The notes beneath the pieces were generated by a model. It was not told the DNA's origin. It saw nothing but the letters and a program-made list of their open reading frames with translations, and did not search any database. A stretch of DNA of 64,000 nt from Bacillota bacterium (GTDB taxonomy: Bacteria; Bacillota; Limnochordia; Limnochordales; Limnochordaceae), in assembly GCA_017577405.1 (NCBI GenBank), contig PIUA01000021.1, forward strand, positions 167,002 to 231,001. The letters run 5' to 3'. Positions 33,590 through 42,516 of this stretch are shown one piece after another; the first letter of the stretch is position 1; each line of letters starts with the position of its first letter. The position numbers were made by a program, and so were the translations under genes.

Positions 33590-34960
33590 GATGAGATCCC
33601 CCAGGCCCACCGTCCACAGCGGGCGGTCCACCCAGCGGGTGGGCATGCCCACCAAGGTCAGCCCCTGCCACTGGAGTCCTGGGCCGTCCAGGCTCCCCGT
33701 CACCCCGGGAAGCTCACTCAACGCCTGCAGCAGCTCCAGCCCGGTGGACGCCAAGGGGGTGGCCAGGTGGTCGGCGAGGGCGGCGGGTGTGGCCCGCCCC
33801 CGGGCGGAGCGGGCGGCGGCGGCCAGGGCCGTGTAGGCCAGGGCCAGCCGCTCCAGGAGGGCCCTTTCGGGGCGGGTGGTGGAGGTCAGGTAGAGGCCGG
33901 GCATGTGCAGCTGGATCCGCTGAAGGCCTGTCCTTTGGTGGAGGAGGTGGAGGGTCTCCAGCATCCAGCGGGGCCCGGGCCGTGCCGGCCAGTCGGGATG
34001 GCCCAGGTCGTGGGCCATCAGCCCCAGCTCCGCCTCGTTGAGGCCGAGGCTCTGCACCTGGGGCAGGAGGTGCTGGAGGAGGTACGTCCGGATCTGGGGC
34101 GAGGCCATGGAGGCCCACTCGTAGTGGATGAGGAGGCCGGGCGCCTCCGCGCGGACCGTGGCCAGCCCTTCCAAGAGGGGACCGGCCCAGGTGTCGAAGC
34201 GGCTCCCGTCGGGATAGGTCTCGGAGAGGAGCTGGAAGCCCGAGAGGATCAGGTGGCTGAACTCCCGGGCGTAGGGGGCAAAGGCCCGCAGCCACTGGGT
34301 CCCCTCGCCCAGGCGGTGGTTCCCCGGGTTCCAGGCGGCGATGAACCGGTTGGCCCGGGTGGTGGTCAGGGTGCGGCCGGGCAGGGGGAGGGCCATCCCC
34401 TTCGGGTACTCGAAGATCCAGTGGAGGGCTCCTTCCCGGGCGGGCGTGGGCGCCTCCGAGATGGGAACGGGTCCCTCAGGGGCCAGGACCAGGATCTGGG
34501 GCGCCTGGGCCAGGAGCTGGGCCAGTTGGGGGTGGAGGGGAGGGGTGAACACCAAGACCCGGGGCAGGCCCAAATCGGCCAGGGCGAGGGCCATGTTCCC
34601 CGAGTTCCCTCCCACCGTCGGCTGGTCCACGGGGAAGTGCTCCATGAGCCAGTGGAAGGTGGTTTCGTCGGTGATGACCCGTTCTAGGGCGGTGCTCCGG
34701 CTGACGGACCAGGCGATGGCCGCGAAGAGATCGGCCGGGGAGCGGAGCTCTCCGGGCGCGTGCTCAAGGCCGCGGGCGGCCGCCTCCTGCCATGTCGGGT
34801 CCGTGGCCAGCAGGTGCGCCAGCTCCTGGGGCCGGGCCCGATGGAGGCCGTCCACCACCGTGTGGAAGGCCAGGGCCACACCTCGGACGGCTCCAATCTT
34901 CTCAGGGATGACGGCCAGCGCCTCCTGGTAGATGGCCTGCCACCGGTCTGGGCTCACCAT
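33554..34960 (-). CDS. ADP-dependent glucokinase/phosphofructokinase family sugar kinase
   Basis: 468 residues. The family phosphorylates glucose or fructose-6-phosphate with ADP instead of ATP. Its hallmarks are present: GGNSGNMALALADLG (residues 117-131, sugar-binding loop), IHYEWAS (HxE), LGLNEAELG (NxxE, Mg2+ site), and VGLGDLISA with the catalytic Asp at 455 (GxGD). Such enzymes are best known from Thermococcales, methanogens and animals and are rare in bacteria. The specificity cannot be told by eye. ATG 34960 has AAAGGCGG upstream. It is monocistronic, about 3 kb from treT. Confidence 0.82.
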   Translation of the reverse strand: MVSPDRWQAIYQEALAVIPEKIGAVRGVALAFHTVVDGLHRARPQELAHLLATDPTWQEAAARGLEHAPGELRSPADLFAAIAWSVSRSTALERVITDETTFHWLMEHFPVDQPTVGGNSGNMALALADLGLPRVLVFTPPLHPQLAQLLAQAPQILVLAPEGPVPISEAPTPAREGALHWIFEYPKGMALPLPGRTLTTTRANRFIAAWNPGNHRLGEGTQWLRAFAPYAREFSHLILSGFQLLSETYPDGSRFDTWAGPLLEGLATVRAEAPGLLIHYEWASMASPQIRTYLLQHLLPQVQSLGLNEAELGLMAHDLGHPDWPARPGPRWMLETLHLLHQRTGLQRIQLHMPGLYLTSTTRPERALLERLALAYTALAAAARSARGRATPAALADHLATPLASTGLELLQALSELPGVTGSLDGPGLQWQGLTLVGMPTRWVDRPLWTVGLGDLISAIPFTLWTPA

Positions 34961-35189
34961 CGCCCCACCGCCTTTCCCGTTGGCTCTCTTCCCGGCTCCT
35001 GGTTCGCCCTGGACCCGGGCCCTTCCTCTGCCCAGCCCCTTCCCGGCGGGCCTGCCCAGGGATCCCGAGCGGGAAACCCTGGACGCCGAAGCTGGCCCCT
35101 GAACGGAGCGGGGATGGTGCCGAATCCATCATTTGGGAGGAAGGGCTCGCGACGGGCGGGAACTCTTCCCAGCAGGAGGCGCGAACCGA

Positions 35190-36827
35190 TTGCAGGAGAT
35201 CCTCATCGTCAACGGCCGGGTTCACACCATGAGCCCCCTGGGGACCCTTCCCGGCGCGGCGGTGGCCCTGCGGGCGGGCCGGGTGGTGGGTGTGGGCCCT
35301 GAAGAGGCCATGCGCCGTCTCTTGGGGCGGTCGGTCCTGCGGGTCGATGCCCAGGGCGGCTCGGTCCTGCCCGGGTTCACCGATGCCCATATCCACCTCA
35401 CCGCGTTCGCCCAGCGGGCGCACCAGGTCGATCTCCGGGGGGTCCGCCACCTCACCGAGGCCTTGGAGCGGGTCCGGGCCCAGGTGGCTGAGCTGCCCCC
35501 GGGCGCGTGGGTGCTGGGCGGGGGCTTCGACCTCAATGGGTGGACGGGCGAGGCCCCGACCGCCGCTGCCTTGGATCAGGTGGCCCCCGAGCACCCCGTC
35601 GCCTTGGGGAGCAAGGACGGCCACCAGGTCTGGGTGAACAGTCTGGCCCTCCAGCAGGCGGGTTTCGGCGATGGGGCGGGGGACCTGCCGGGCGGGGTGG
35701 TGGAGCGGGACGCCGCAGGCCGGCCCACGGGCATCCTCAAGGAACGGGCCGCGGAACGGGTGTGGGCGGCGGTCCAGGAGCCGGAGCCGGCCGTCCTGCG
35801 GGAGCTGGTCTTGCGGGCCCAGGAGCGCCTCCATGCCCTGGGCATCACTGGGGTCCACGTGCCCGAGGGCGCTGGGGCTTTCCGGCTCCTCCAGAGCCTG
35901 GCCCAGGCCGGGGAGTTGGCCCTCCGGGTCACCTTCATGCTCCCCGTCCAGCTCCTGGAGGCGGCGGTCCAGCTTGGGCTGCAGGATGGCTTCGGCAACG
36001 ACCTCCTCCGCCTTGGGCCGCTGAAGATCTTCAGCGACGGCACCCTGGGGGCCCAAACGGCCGCTATGCTGGAGCCCTACGTGGGCCGGGAGGCCGACGG
36101 CTACCGGGGCGTGGTGACCATCGAGCCCGAGGAGCTGCACGAGGTGGTGGCTCAGGCCACCCAGGCAGGCTTGGCGGTAGCCATTCATGCCATCGGCGAC
36201 CGGGCCAACCGGATGGCCCTCGACGCCCTGGAGCCGTGGGTCTTTCAGAGCCGGCGCCGGGGCTTGCGCCACCGGATTGAGCACGCGCAGCTGGTCGATC
36301 CCAAGGATCGGGTCCGGTTTGGGCAGTTGGGGGTGGTCGCCTCCGTCCAGCCCATCCACGGGCCTTACGATCGGGAGCTGGTCCGGCGCCACTGGGGGCC
36401 CGAGCGGGCCCAGTGGGCCCATGCCTGGCGCTCGCTGCGGGCCGCGGGAGCCCGGCTCGCCTTCGGTTCCGACGCTCCGGTGGAGAGCCCCGATCCGCTC
36501 CTGGGCGTGTATGCGGCCCTCACCCGGCGGCTGCCCCACCAGGCGGACGAGCCCCTGGAGGCGCACGAGGCCCGGGAACGGCTCACCCTGCACGAGGCCT
36601 TGGAAGGGTACACCACGGGGGCCGCGTACGCTTCGGGCGAAGAGCGGGTGAAAGGGAGCCTGGAGCCGGGGAAGGTGGCCGATCTGGTCATCTTGAGCCA
36701 TGACCTGGTCCGGCTGCCCTTGGAGGCGTGGGGGGAGCTGCACGTCCGGGGGACGGTGTGGAATGGCCGGATGGTCCACCAGACGCCCGACCTTCCGGTG
36801 GAGATGGACGTGCGGGTCGGTTCGTGA
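35190..36827 (+). CDS. Amidohydrolase, YtcJ-like (amidohydrolase family 3)
   Basis: 545 residues. It is a metal-dependent hydrolase: FTDAHIHLTAF holds the HxH ligands, HAIGDRANRMALDALE and RIEHAQLV carry further His ligands, and FGSDAPVESPDPLLG holds the catalytic Asp. The N- and C-terminal composite sandwich begins ILIVNGRVHTM and ends GTVWNGRMV. The substrate is unknown for this subfamily. TTG 35190 follows AGGAGG at 10 nt. The 229 nt before it hold no other feature that I could find. Confidence 0.9.
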   Translation: MQEILIVNGRVHTMSPLGTLPGAAVALRAGRVVGVGPEEAMRRLLGRSVLRVDAQGGSVLPGFTDAHIHLTAFAQRAHQVDLRGVRHLTEALERVRAQVAELPPGAWVLGGGFDLNGWTGEAPTAAALDQVAPEHPVALGSKDGHQVWVNSLALQQAGFGDGAGDLPGGVVERDAAGRPTGILKERAAERVWAAVQEPEPAVLRELVLRAQERLHALGITGVHVPEGAGAFRLLQSLAQAGELALRVTFMLPVQLLEAAVQLGLQDGFGNDLLRLGPLKIFSDGTLGAQTAAMLEPYVGREADGYRGVVTIEPEELHEVVAQATQAGLAVAIHAIGDRANRMALDALEPWVFQSRRRGLRHRIEHAQLVDPKDRVRFGQLGVVASVQPIHGPYDRELVRRHWGPERAQWAHAWRSLRAAGARLAFGSDAPVESPDPLLGVYAALTRRLPHQADEPLEAHEARERLTLHEALEGYTTGAAYASGEERVKGSLEPGKVADLVILSHDLVRLPLEAWGELHVRGTVWNGRMVHQTPDLPVEMDVRVGS

Positions 36828-36880
36828 AGCTTTGGAGCGCGCGGGCAAAGGGCGGCTCGGGTTGGCAAGGGGTGGGTGTC

Positions 36881-38113
36881 TTGGGACGGATGCGACGCTG
36901 GTGGCGTAGGGATTACTTTCTCGATCTGGGGGCGACGACCACCCTTTTTGCGGCCGCAGGAGATCCCGCCTTCCGGTCGGAGGCGAGCCTCCTCATCCTC
37001 CGGCGGGGGCTGGCTGCGCCGTACGCGGCCGGGGACGCCGTCCGCCACCTGATCGGGCGGCTGCCCCCCAGTTTCCGGCTGGCCCGGCCGTACCGGGACG
37101 GCCGGCTGGAGGACGCGGATCTCCTGGAGCAACTCCTCCGGAGCTTGATCGGCGAGCGCCTCCACGGCGGCTGGCGCCGCCGCCACGTGTGGGTCACCCT
37201 CTCCATGGCCAGCAGTCCGGCCGAGCGGCAGGCGGCGGTCAAGGTCCTGCGGAACCTGGGGGCGGGCCGGGTCTATCTCACCGCAGAGCCCTTCGTCATC
37301 GCCTTGGGCGCGGGGGATCTGGACCAGCCGGGTGGGGTGGCGGCGGTGATCAACGTGGGGGGCGAGTCGACGGAGCTGGCGGTCCTGGTCCGGGACGCCG
37401 TGGTGGCCGCCCGGGTGATCCCGGTGGGCGGCCGGGCCCTGGACGAGACGGTCCGGGCGTGGGCCCTGACCCAGATGGGCGTGGAACTGAGCCCCTTGAT
37501 GGCCGAGGAGGCCAAGTTCCGCTTGGGCCACCTCCGCCCGCCCGAGGGGTCGGAGGTGGATCCCATTCCTGTGGCCGGGAAAAATCTGAAGACGGGCCTT
37601 CCCGCCCGGATCCAGGTGGACCCCGAGGTCTTCCGGGCTCGGGTGATGGAGCAGATCCACCAGATCGCGGCCGCCTTCGGCCGCCTGGTGGAAGGGTGCA
37701 GCGCGGAGGTGGCCGCCGACCTGGTGGAGCGGGGCGTGGTCCTGGTCGGGGGCGGCGCCCGTCTGGGCGGGTTCGACCAGGTCCTGGCGGAAGCGCTGGA
37801 GCTCCCCGTCCGGACCGAGCCGGAACCGGACGCCTTCCTCCTCCAGGGCTTCCAGCGGTGGGCCGCCCAGCCCACGGTCATCCCCGCGGAGGGGGTCCGC
37901 CGGCCCGCCCGAGAACGGGAGAAGGGAATCTTCCCCGGGGTCCCGGGAGGCGACGGCGTCTGGTACCCCAACGGACCCGTGGACCTGGACGGCGGGGTCT
38001 GGGACGGGGTGGTGGGAGGGGCCGACCAGGCGGCCGCTGCCCAGGAGCCCGACGGGGCCGGCGACGAGGAGCCGGTGGAGGCCTCCCGCCCACCGGGCCC
38101 GGGGGAGGCCTGA
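36881..38113 (+). CDS. Divergent MreB-like actin homologue
   Basis: 410 residues. YFLDLGATTTLFAA corresponds to the phosphate-1 loop (DLGTANTL in MreB), INVGGESTELAVL to phosphate-2, and VVLVGGGARLGGFDQVLAEALELPV to the adenosine motif. The region AEEAKFRLGHLRPPEGS...VAGKNLKTGLP also matches MreB (AEEIKIEIGSA...GRDLVTGLP). Phosphate-2 normally reads DIGGGTTE, and here Asp is replaced by Asn. About 60 Pro/Gly/Glu-rich residues extend the C-terminus. It has no mreC/mreD neighbours. The start is TTG 36881 or ATG 36890; both are plausible. Confidence 0.75.
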   Translation: MGRMRRWWRRDYFLDLGATTTLFAAAGDPAFRSEASLLILRRGLAAPYAAGDAVRHLIGRLPPSFRLARPYRDGRLEDADLLEQLLRSLIGERLHGGWRRRHVWVTLSMASSPAERQAAVKVLRNLGAGRVYLTAEPFVIALGAGDLDQPGGVAAVINVGGESTELAVLVRDAVVAARVIPVGGRALDETVRAWALTQMGVELSPLMAEEAKFRLGHLRPPEGSEVDPIPVAGKNLKTGLPARIQVDPEVFRARVMEQIHQIAAAFGRLVEGCSAEVAADLVERGVVLVGGGARLGGFDQVLAEALELPVRTEPEPDAFLLQGFQRWAAQPTVIPAEGVRRPAREREKGIFPGVPGGDGVWYPNGPVDLDGGVWDGVVGGADQAAAAQEPDGAGDEEPVEASRPPGPGEA

Positions 38114-38263
38114 CCGGAGCCGGAGGAAGCACCCGGCCGGGCCTCGAGCGGCGGAGCGGAGGAAGCGGGGCCTCTACGGCGAAGAGCGGTCTGGGCGGTG
38201 GGATCGTCACAGGGTTTCCCCCCGGCGCTGCGCGCCAATCGGACCGCCCGAAGGAGGACAGCG

Positions 38264-39541
38264 ATGAAGCAGGTGACGGTTCCCACCTTGCAGGTGGAGG
38301 CCTACGCGTCCCTCGCCGGTGAGGCGGCGGTGGAGCGGATTCGCGCTCTAGCCCGTCCCCTGGAAGGGCTGCGGGTCGTGCACGTCAACGCGACCGCCTA
38401 CGGCGGAGGGGTTGTGGAGCTGTTGTACCCGCTGGTGGGCCTGATGAACGGCCTCGGGATCCCCACCGAGTGGTGGGTGCTGGAAGGGACCGATGCCTTC
38501 TTCAATGTGACCAAGACGGCCCACAACGGGCTCCAGGGCGCAGACGTGGCCATCGACCCGGCCATGCAGGCGATCTACCGGGAGGTCAACCTGGCCAACA
38601 GCCGGTTCGATTGGGATCGTTACGATCTGGTCATCATCCACGACCCCCAGCCGGCGGCCCTGGCCAGCCTCGTCGGCGAGCGAAAGGCGCCGTGGATCTG
38701 GCGGTGCCACATTGACCTGTCCACGCCCAATCCCGATGTGTGGGCGTGGATCCGGCCGTACGTGGCGGCCTACGACGGGGCCATTTTCAGCCTGGCCCAG
38801 TACGTCCAGCGGGACCTGACCCTGCCCCTGATCGCCATCATCCCTCCGTCCATCAACCCCTTGAGCGAGAAGAACCGGGATCTGGAGCCGGCGGAAGTGG
38901 AGGCGGTACTGGAGCGCTTTGGGATCGACCGGAACCGGCCCCTCATCACCCAGATCTCCCGGTTCGACCCGTGGAAGGATCCCCTGGGCGTCATCGACGC
39001 CTACCGGCTGGTCAAGGAGGCCATCCCGGGGGTCCAGTTGCTCCTGGTGGGTTCCATGGCCACCGACGACCCGGAAGGCTGGACCTTCTACGACCGGACC
39101 CTGCGGCGGGCGGGTGAAGACGGGGATATCTTCGTCCTGGCCAACCTGCACGGGGTCCACGACCGGGAGGTGAACGCCTTCCAGCGGGCCTCGGACGTGA
39201 TCATCCAGAAGTCCCTCCGGGAGGGCTTCGGCCTGACGGTGACCGAGGGGCTCTGGAAGGGCCGGCCGGTGGTGGGGGGAGAGACGGGCGGCATCCCCCT
39301 GCAGATTCAGGATGGCCAGAACGGCTTCCTGGTCGATTCGGTGGAAGCCTGCGCCGAGCGGACCCGGTGGCTCTTGGAGCACCCCGATGAGGCGAGCCAG
39401 ATGGGCGCCCGGGGGCGGGAGCACGTGCGGGAGCACTTCCTGTCCACCCGGGAGCTGGAAGACCATCTCCAGCTCATGGCCCGGGCGCTGAAGATCACAC
39501 CGCCGGTGACGCCCCGGGAGGGCCTCTTCCTCGCGGGCTAG
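38264..39541 (+). CDS. treT: Trehalose glycosyltransferring synthase TreT
   Basis: A 425-residue GT4-fold glycosyltransferase. TreT joins NDP-glucose and glucose into trehalose in one reversible step. The N-terminal domain has VVHVNATAYGGGVVELLYPLVGLMNGLGI and WWVLEG, characteristic of this subfamily. The C-terminal donor domain has KDPLGVIDAYRLVK and QKSLREGFGLTVTEGLWKGRPVVGGETGGIPLQI with the E-x7-E motif. ATG 38264 follows AAGGAGG. It is convergent with the amidase (4-bp overlap of stops). The 150 nt upstream show no further element. Confidence 0.88.
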   Translation: MKQVTVPTLQVEAYASLAGEAAVERIRALARPLEGLRVVHVNATAYGGGVVELLYPLVGLMNGLGIPTEWWVLEGTDAFFNVTKTAHNGLQGADVAIDPAMQAIYREVNLANSRFDWDRYDLVIIHDPQPAALASLVGERKAPWIWRCHIDLSTPNPDVWAWIRPYVAAYDGAIFSLAQYVQRDLTLPLIAIIPPSINPLSEKNRDLEPAEVEAVLERFGIDRNRPLITQISRFDPWKDPLGVIDAYRLVKEAIPGVQLLLVGSMATDDPEGWTFYDRTLRRAGEDGDIFVLANLHGVHDREVNAFQRASDVIIQKSLREGFGLTVTEGLWKGRPVVGGETGGIPLQIQDGQNGFLVDSVEACAERTRWLLEHPDEASQMGARGREHVREHFLSTRELEDHLQLMARALKITPPVTPREGLFLAG

Positions 39542-40335
39542 GGGCTGCAGCGGCCCTCCTCCCCATGGTCCGGCGGTCGGCGCCATTCGGCGGCGGCGGT
39601 CAGGGTGGGCCGCTCCAGGACCGGAGGCGTGGCGCGGCCGGCGTGGTAGGCCACAATGCCGGCCGCAATCGCCTCGGCGATGGCCTGGCGCCCGCCGGGA
39701 CTGGCCAGCTGCTCCCGGTCCGTGCTGGAGGTGAGGAAGCCAGCCTCCACCAGCACCGTCGGGTAGGGGACGTGGCGGAGCAGGTAGAAGTCGCCCGGGA
39801 GGATGCCGTTCTGGTTGCCCGGGAGGACCCGCTCCAGCTCAGCCTGGATGTGGGCGGCCAGGCGGCGGCTCTCGGGCAGGTGGGGCTGGTAGAAGACCAT
39901 AGCGCCCGACAGGTGGTCGGAGCTGGCCGCGTTGACGTGGAGGCTGACCAGGATGGCGGCGCCCACCTCCCGGGCCAGCTTCACCCGGGCTTGAAGGTCC
40001 CGCAGGTGGCGCCCCCGGACCGTCGGCTCCAGGGGGTCCAGGTCCCGATCGGTGGCCCGGCCCAGGAGGGCGGGGACCTGTTGGGCCTCCAGCCGGTTCT
40101 TCAGCTCTAAAGCCAGGTCCAGGGTGATCTCCTTCTCCAGGAGGTCGCCCCAGTGGCAGCCCGAGTCGATGCCGCCGTGGCCTGGGTCAATGAGGACCCG
40201 GAAGGGGACCGGGCGGGGCTCCGGCGGGGGAAGGGCGCCGGCGTCGATGAGGAAGAGTCCGGCCGCCCCGAGGGTCCCCAGGAGCAGGAGCAGGGTCCAT
40301 CCGGGGATGACCAGAATGGGGCGGAGCCTGGGCAC
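39538..40335 (-). CDS. N-acetylmuramoyl-L-alanine amidase (CwlD-like)
   Basis: A 265-residue Amidase_3 enzyme that cuts the lactyl-amide bond of peptidoglycan. Zinc ligands are His in DPGHGG, Glu in EKEITLD and His in SLHVNA. The catalytic Glu is in VEAGFLT. An N-terminal membrane anchor (ILVIPGWTLLLLLGTLGAAGLFLI) places it outside the membrane. The size and domain order resemble CwlD of spore formers, so a role in cortex muramic-lactam formation is possible. GTG 40335 follows GGGAGG. Confidence 0.88.
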   Translation of the reverse strand: MPRLRPILVIPGWTLLLLLGTLGAAGLFLIDAGALPPPEPRPVPFRVLIDPGHGGIDSGCHWGDLLEKEITLDLALELKNRLEAQQVPALLGRATDRDLDPLEPTVRGRHLRDLQARVKLAREVGAAILVSLHVNAASSDHLSGAMVFYQPHLPESRRLAAHIQAELERVLPGNQNGILPGDFYLLRHVPYPTVLVEAGFLTSSTDREQLASPGGRQAIAEAIAAGIVAYHAGRATPPVLERPTLTAAAEWRRPPDHGEEGRCSP

Positions 40336-40431
40336 CGGTTCTCGCCTCCCGGGCTGGAGTGGGCGGTGTGCGTCATCCTACGCGGCGGCCGCTCCCACCA
40401 GAACCAGAAGGCTGGAGGGGGGAGGACGATC

Positions 40432-41619
40432 ATGGCCCAGTGGGTGGAGGCCCTGCGCCGTCAGCTGCCGGTCACCCGGCAGTGGATCTACATGAACACG
40501 GGCACCTCAGGCCCGGTGCCGGAGCCTGCCTTGGAGGCGGAAGCCCAAGCCGCCCGGGCCATGAGCGAGGCCGGCCCGGGCCGGGAGGCGACGGTGCGGG
40601 CTGGCGAAGCCCGGCTGGAGACGATCCGGCAGGAGTTGGCCCGGTTCCTGGGCACCAGCCCGGAGCGGCTCAGCTTGACCCAGAGCACCAGCGACGGGAT
40701 CGCCAAGGTGGTGGCCGGCCTGCCCTGGCGACCGGGCGATGAGGTGATCACCTCCGAGCTGGAGCACGCCTCGGGGATCCTCCCCTTCGCCTACCTGCGG
40801 GACCGGGCGGGGGTGCGGGTCCGGCTGCTCCGGCCCCGGGACGGGGTGTGCCTGACGGTCGATGAGCTGCGGGAGGCCCTCACGCCCCGGACCCGTCTGG
40901 TCTGCATGAGCCACGTCTCCTACAGCACCGGCGCCCGGCTGCCGGTGGAGGCCGCGGCCGAGATGGTCCAACAGCACGGGGCCCTCCTCCTGGTGGACGG
41001 CGCCCAGTCGGCGGGCGTTCTTCCCGTCAATCTGGAGGCCCTGGGCGCGGACGCCTATGCCGTGCCCGGCCAGAAGTGGCTCCTCGGCCCGGAAGGGACG
41101 GGGGTGCTGGCCATCACCCCCCGGGCCCAGGAATGGGTGGCCCCCACCAGCCTCGCCTGGGCGTCGGTGGACCACGGCGACGGTCCCGCCCATCCCCTGG
41201 CCTACCGGCTCAAGCCGTCGGCCCGGCGGTACGAGCTGGCCACCATGAGCCTGCCCCTCTTCGAGGGGCTGCGGGCGTCGGTGGCCATCCTGGACCAGGT
41301 GGGGGCGACGGCCGTTTGGGAGCGGGTCGCCTCCCTGGCGACCCGGCTGAAGGAGGGGTTGGCCGCCCGACCCGGGGTGGAGCTGATCACGCCCCTGGAG
41401 GCCGACCGCTCCGCGGGGCTGGTCACCTTTAAGCTCCGGGGCGTGCCCGCCCCGGAGGCGGCCCGGCTCCTGACCGAGCGGTATCGGGTGGTGGGGCGGT
41501 GGGTGCCCCGGCCCGAGGCGGTCCGGCTCTCCGTCCACCTCTTCAATACCGAGGACGAGGTGGAGCGGGTCTTGGAGGCCATCGATGAACTGGTTGCGGG
41601 TGGGAGGCGCGAGCGGTGA
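40432..41619 (+). CDS. Class V aminotransferase (cysteine desulfurase-like)
   Basis: A 395-residue PLP enzyme. The lysine-containing motif is AVPGQKWLLGPEGTG, and VDGAQSAGVLPVN holds the PLP-binding Asp and Gln. HVSYSTGARLPVE lies before it. The region of the active-site Cys loop of NifS/SufS is not obvious, so desulfurase activity is not assured; isopenicillin-N-epimerase-like or other class V activities are equally possible. ATG 40432 follows GGGGGAGG. The stop overlaps the tatC start by four bases, so the two are co-translated. Confidence 0.88.
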   Translation: MAQWVEALRRQLPVTRQWIYMNTGTSGPVPEPALEAEAQAARAMSEAGPGREATVRAGEARLETIRQELARFLGTSPERLSLTQSTSDGIAKVVAGLPWRPGDEVITSELEHASGILPFAYLRDRAGVRVRLLRPRDGVCLTVDELREALTPRTRLVCMSHVSYSTGARLPVEAAAEMVQQHGALLLVDGAQSAGVLPVNLEALGADAYAVPGQKWLLGPEGTGVLAITPRAQEWVAPTSLAWASVDHGDGPAHPLAYRLKPSARRYELATMSLPLFEGLRASVAILDQVGATAVWERVASLATRLKEGLAARPGVELITPLEADRSAGLVTFKLRGVPAPEAARLLTERYRVVGRWVPRPEAVRLSVHLFNTEDEVERVLEAIDELVAGGRRER

Positions 41620-42407
41620 CGGAGCTGGAGCAGGAACAGCACGAGAGCCAGGATCGGAGCGGGGGCGGTGGGGAGCTTCAGGCGGCCCTGGCCGCCCTGG
41701 AGCGGTTCATGGCCCGGGCCCGGCGGCGGCTGCTCATCATCGTGGGCACCTTCCTCACCCTGGTCATGGTCGCCTTCTTCGCGGGGGAACGCTTCCTTGA
41801 GGAGCTGCTGGCCGTCCAGCCCCGCCTCAGCTCGCTGGTCTTCCTCTCGCCGGCTGAGGCCCTGGTCAGCCAGTTCAAGCTGGCCCTGGGGCTGGCCGCC
41901 ATCGGCACCTACCCCGTCTTCCTCTGGCAGATCTGGCAGCTGGTCCGGGACCGGGCCCGGGGCGGCTCCCGGATGATCTACTGGGTGGTCCCCCTGGCCA
42001 GCCTCCTCTTTGCCGGTGGGGCGGCCTTCGCCTTCTTCCTGGTCCTGCCCACCACCCTTGCCTTTTTCTTGAGCTTTGCCAGCCCGGAGCTGGAGGCGAT
42101 GATCTCCACCAGCAGCTTCGTCAACTTTGTCCTGTACCTGACCCTGCCCTTCGGGTTCCTCTTCCAGTTCCCGGTGATCGTCTACTTCATGGCCCGGGTC
42201 GGCCTCCTCAGCCCCGGTTTCCTCGCCCACAACCGGCGGTACGCTATCCTGCTGGTCTTCATCCTGGCCGCCTTCCTGACACCGGGAACCGATCCCTTCT
42301 CCCAGCTGCTCCTGGCCATCCCCATGGTGGTCCTCTACGAGGTGGGCCACCTGGTCGCCCGGCTCGCCTGGCGCCGCCGGCGCCGGGCCGAGGTGGCCCA
42401 AGGCTGA
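41616..42407 (+). CDS. tatC: Sec-independent protein translocase TatC
   Basis: 263 residues with six membrane helices. It is the receptor for folded, twin-arginine-signalled proteins. Typical features are SPAEALVSQFKLALGLAAIGTYPVFLWQIWQLV, the loop before TM2, and FGFLFQFPVIVYFMARVGLLSPGFLAHNRRYAILLVFILAAFLTPGTDPFSQLLLAIPM near TM5-6. GTG 41616 overlaps the stop of the aminotransferase gene. No tatA/tatB gene is in the window. A hydrophilic N-terminus of ~25 residues is longer than usual. Confidence 0.95.
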   Translation: MTELEQEQHESQDRSGGGGELQAALAALERFMARARRRLLIIVGTFLTLVMVAFFAGERFLEELLAVQPRLSSLVFLSPAEALVSQFKLALGLAAIGTYPVFLWQIWQLVRDRARGGSRMIYWVVPLASLLFAGGAAFAFFLVLPTTLAFFLSFASPELEAMISTSSFVNFVLYLTLPFGFLFQFPVIVYFMARVGLLSPGFLAHNRRYAILLVFILAAFLTPGTDPFSQLLLAIPMVVLYEVGHLVARLAWRRRRRAEVAQG

Positions 42408-42410
42408 CGA

Positions 42411-42439
42411 TTGGAACCCGGAATCGACTTTGTTATAAT
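42411..42439 (+). promoter_or_regulatory. Promoter for the ferredoxin-NADP reductase gene
   Basis: TTGGAA, 17-nt spacer, TATAAT (perfect -10), just after the tatC stop. Confidence 0.8.
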
Positions 42440-42516
42440 GAGCGAGCGCGTGGCATCGGCGAGCCCGTCGAATCCGCGCCGTCCAGCCGGCAGGCTGGGC
42501 AGATGGCCTCAGCGGG

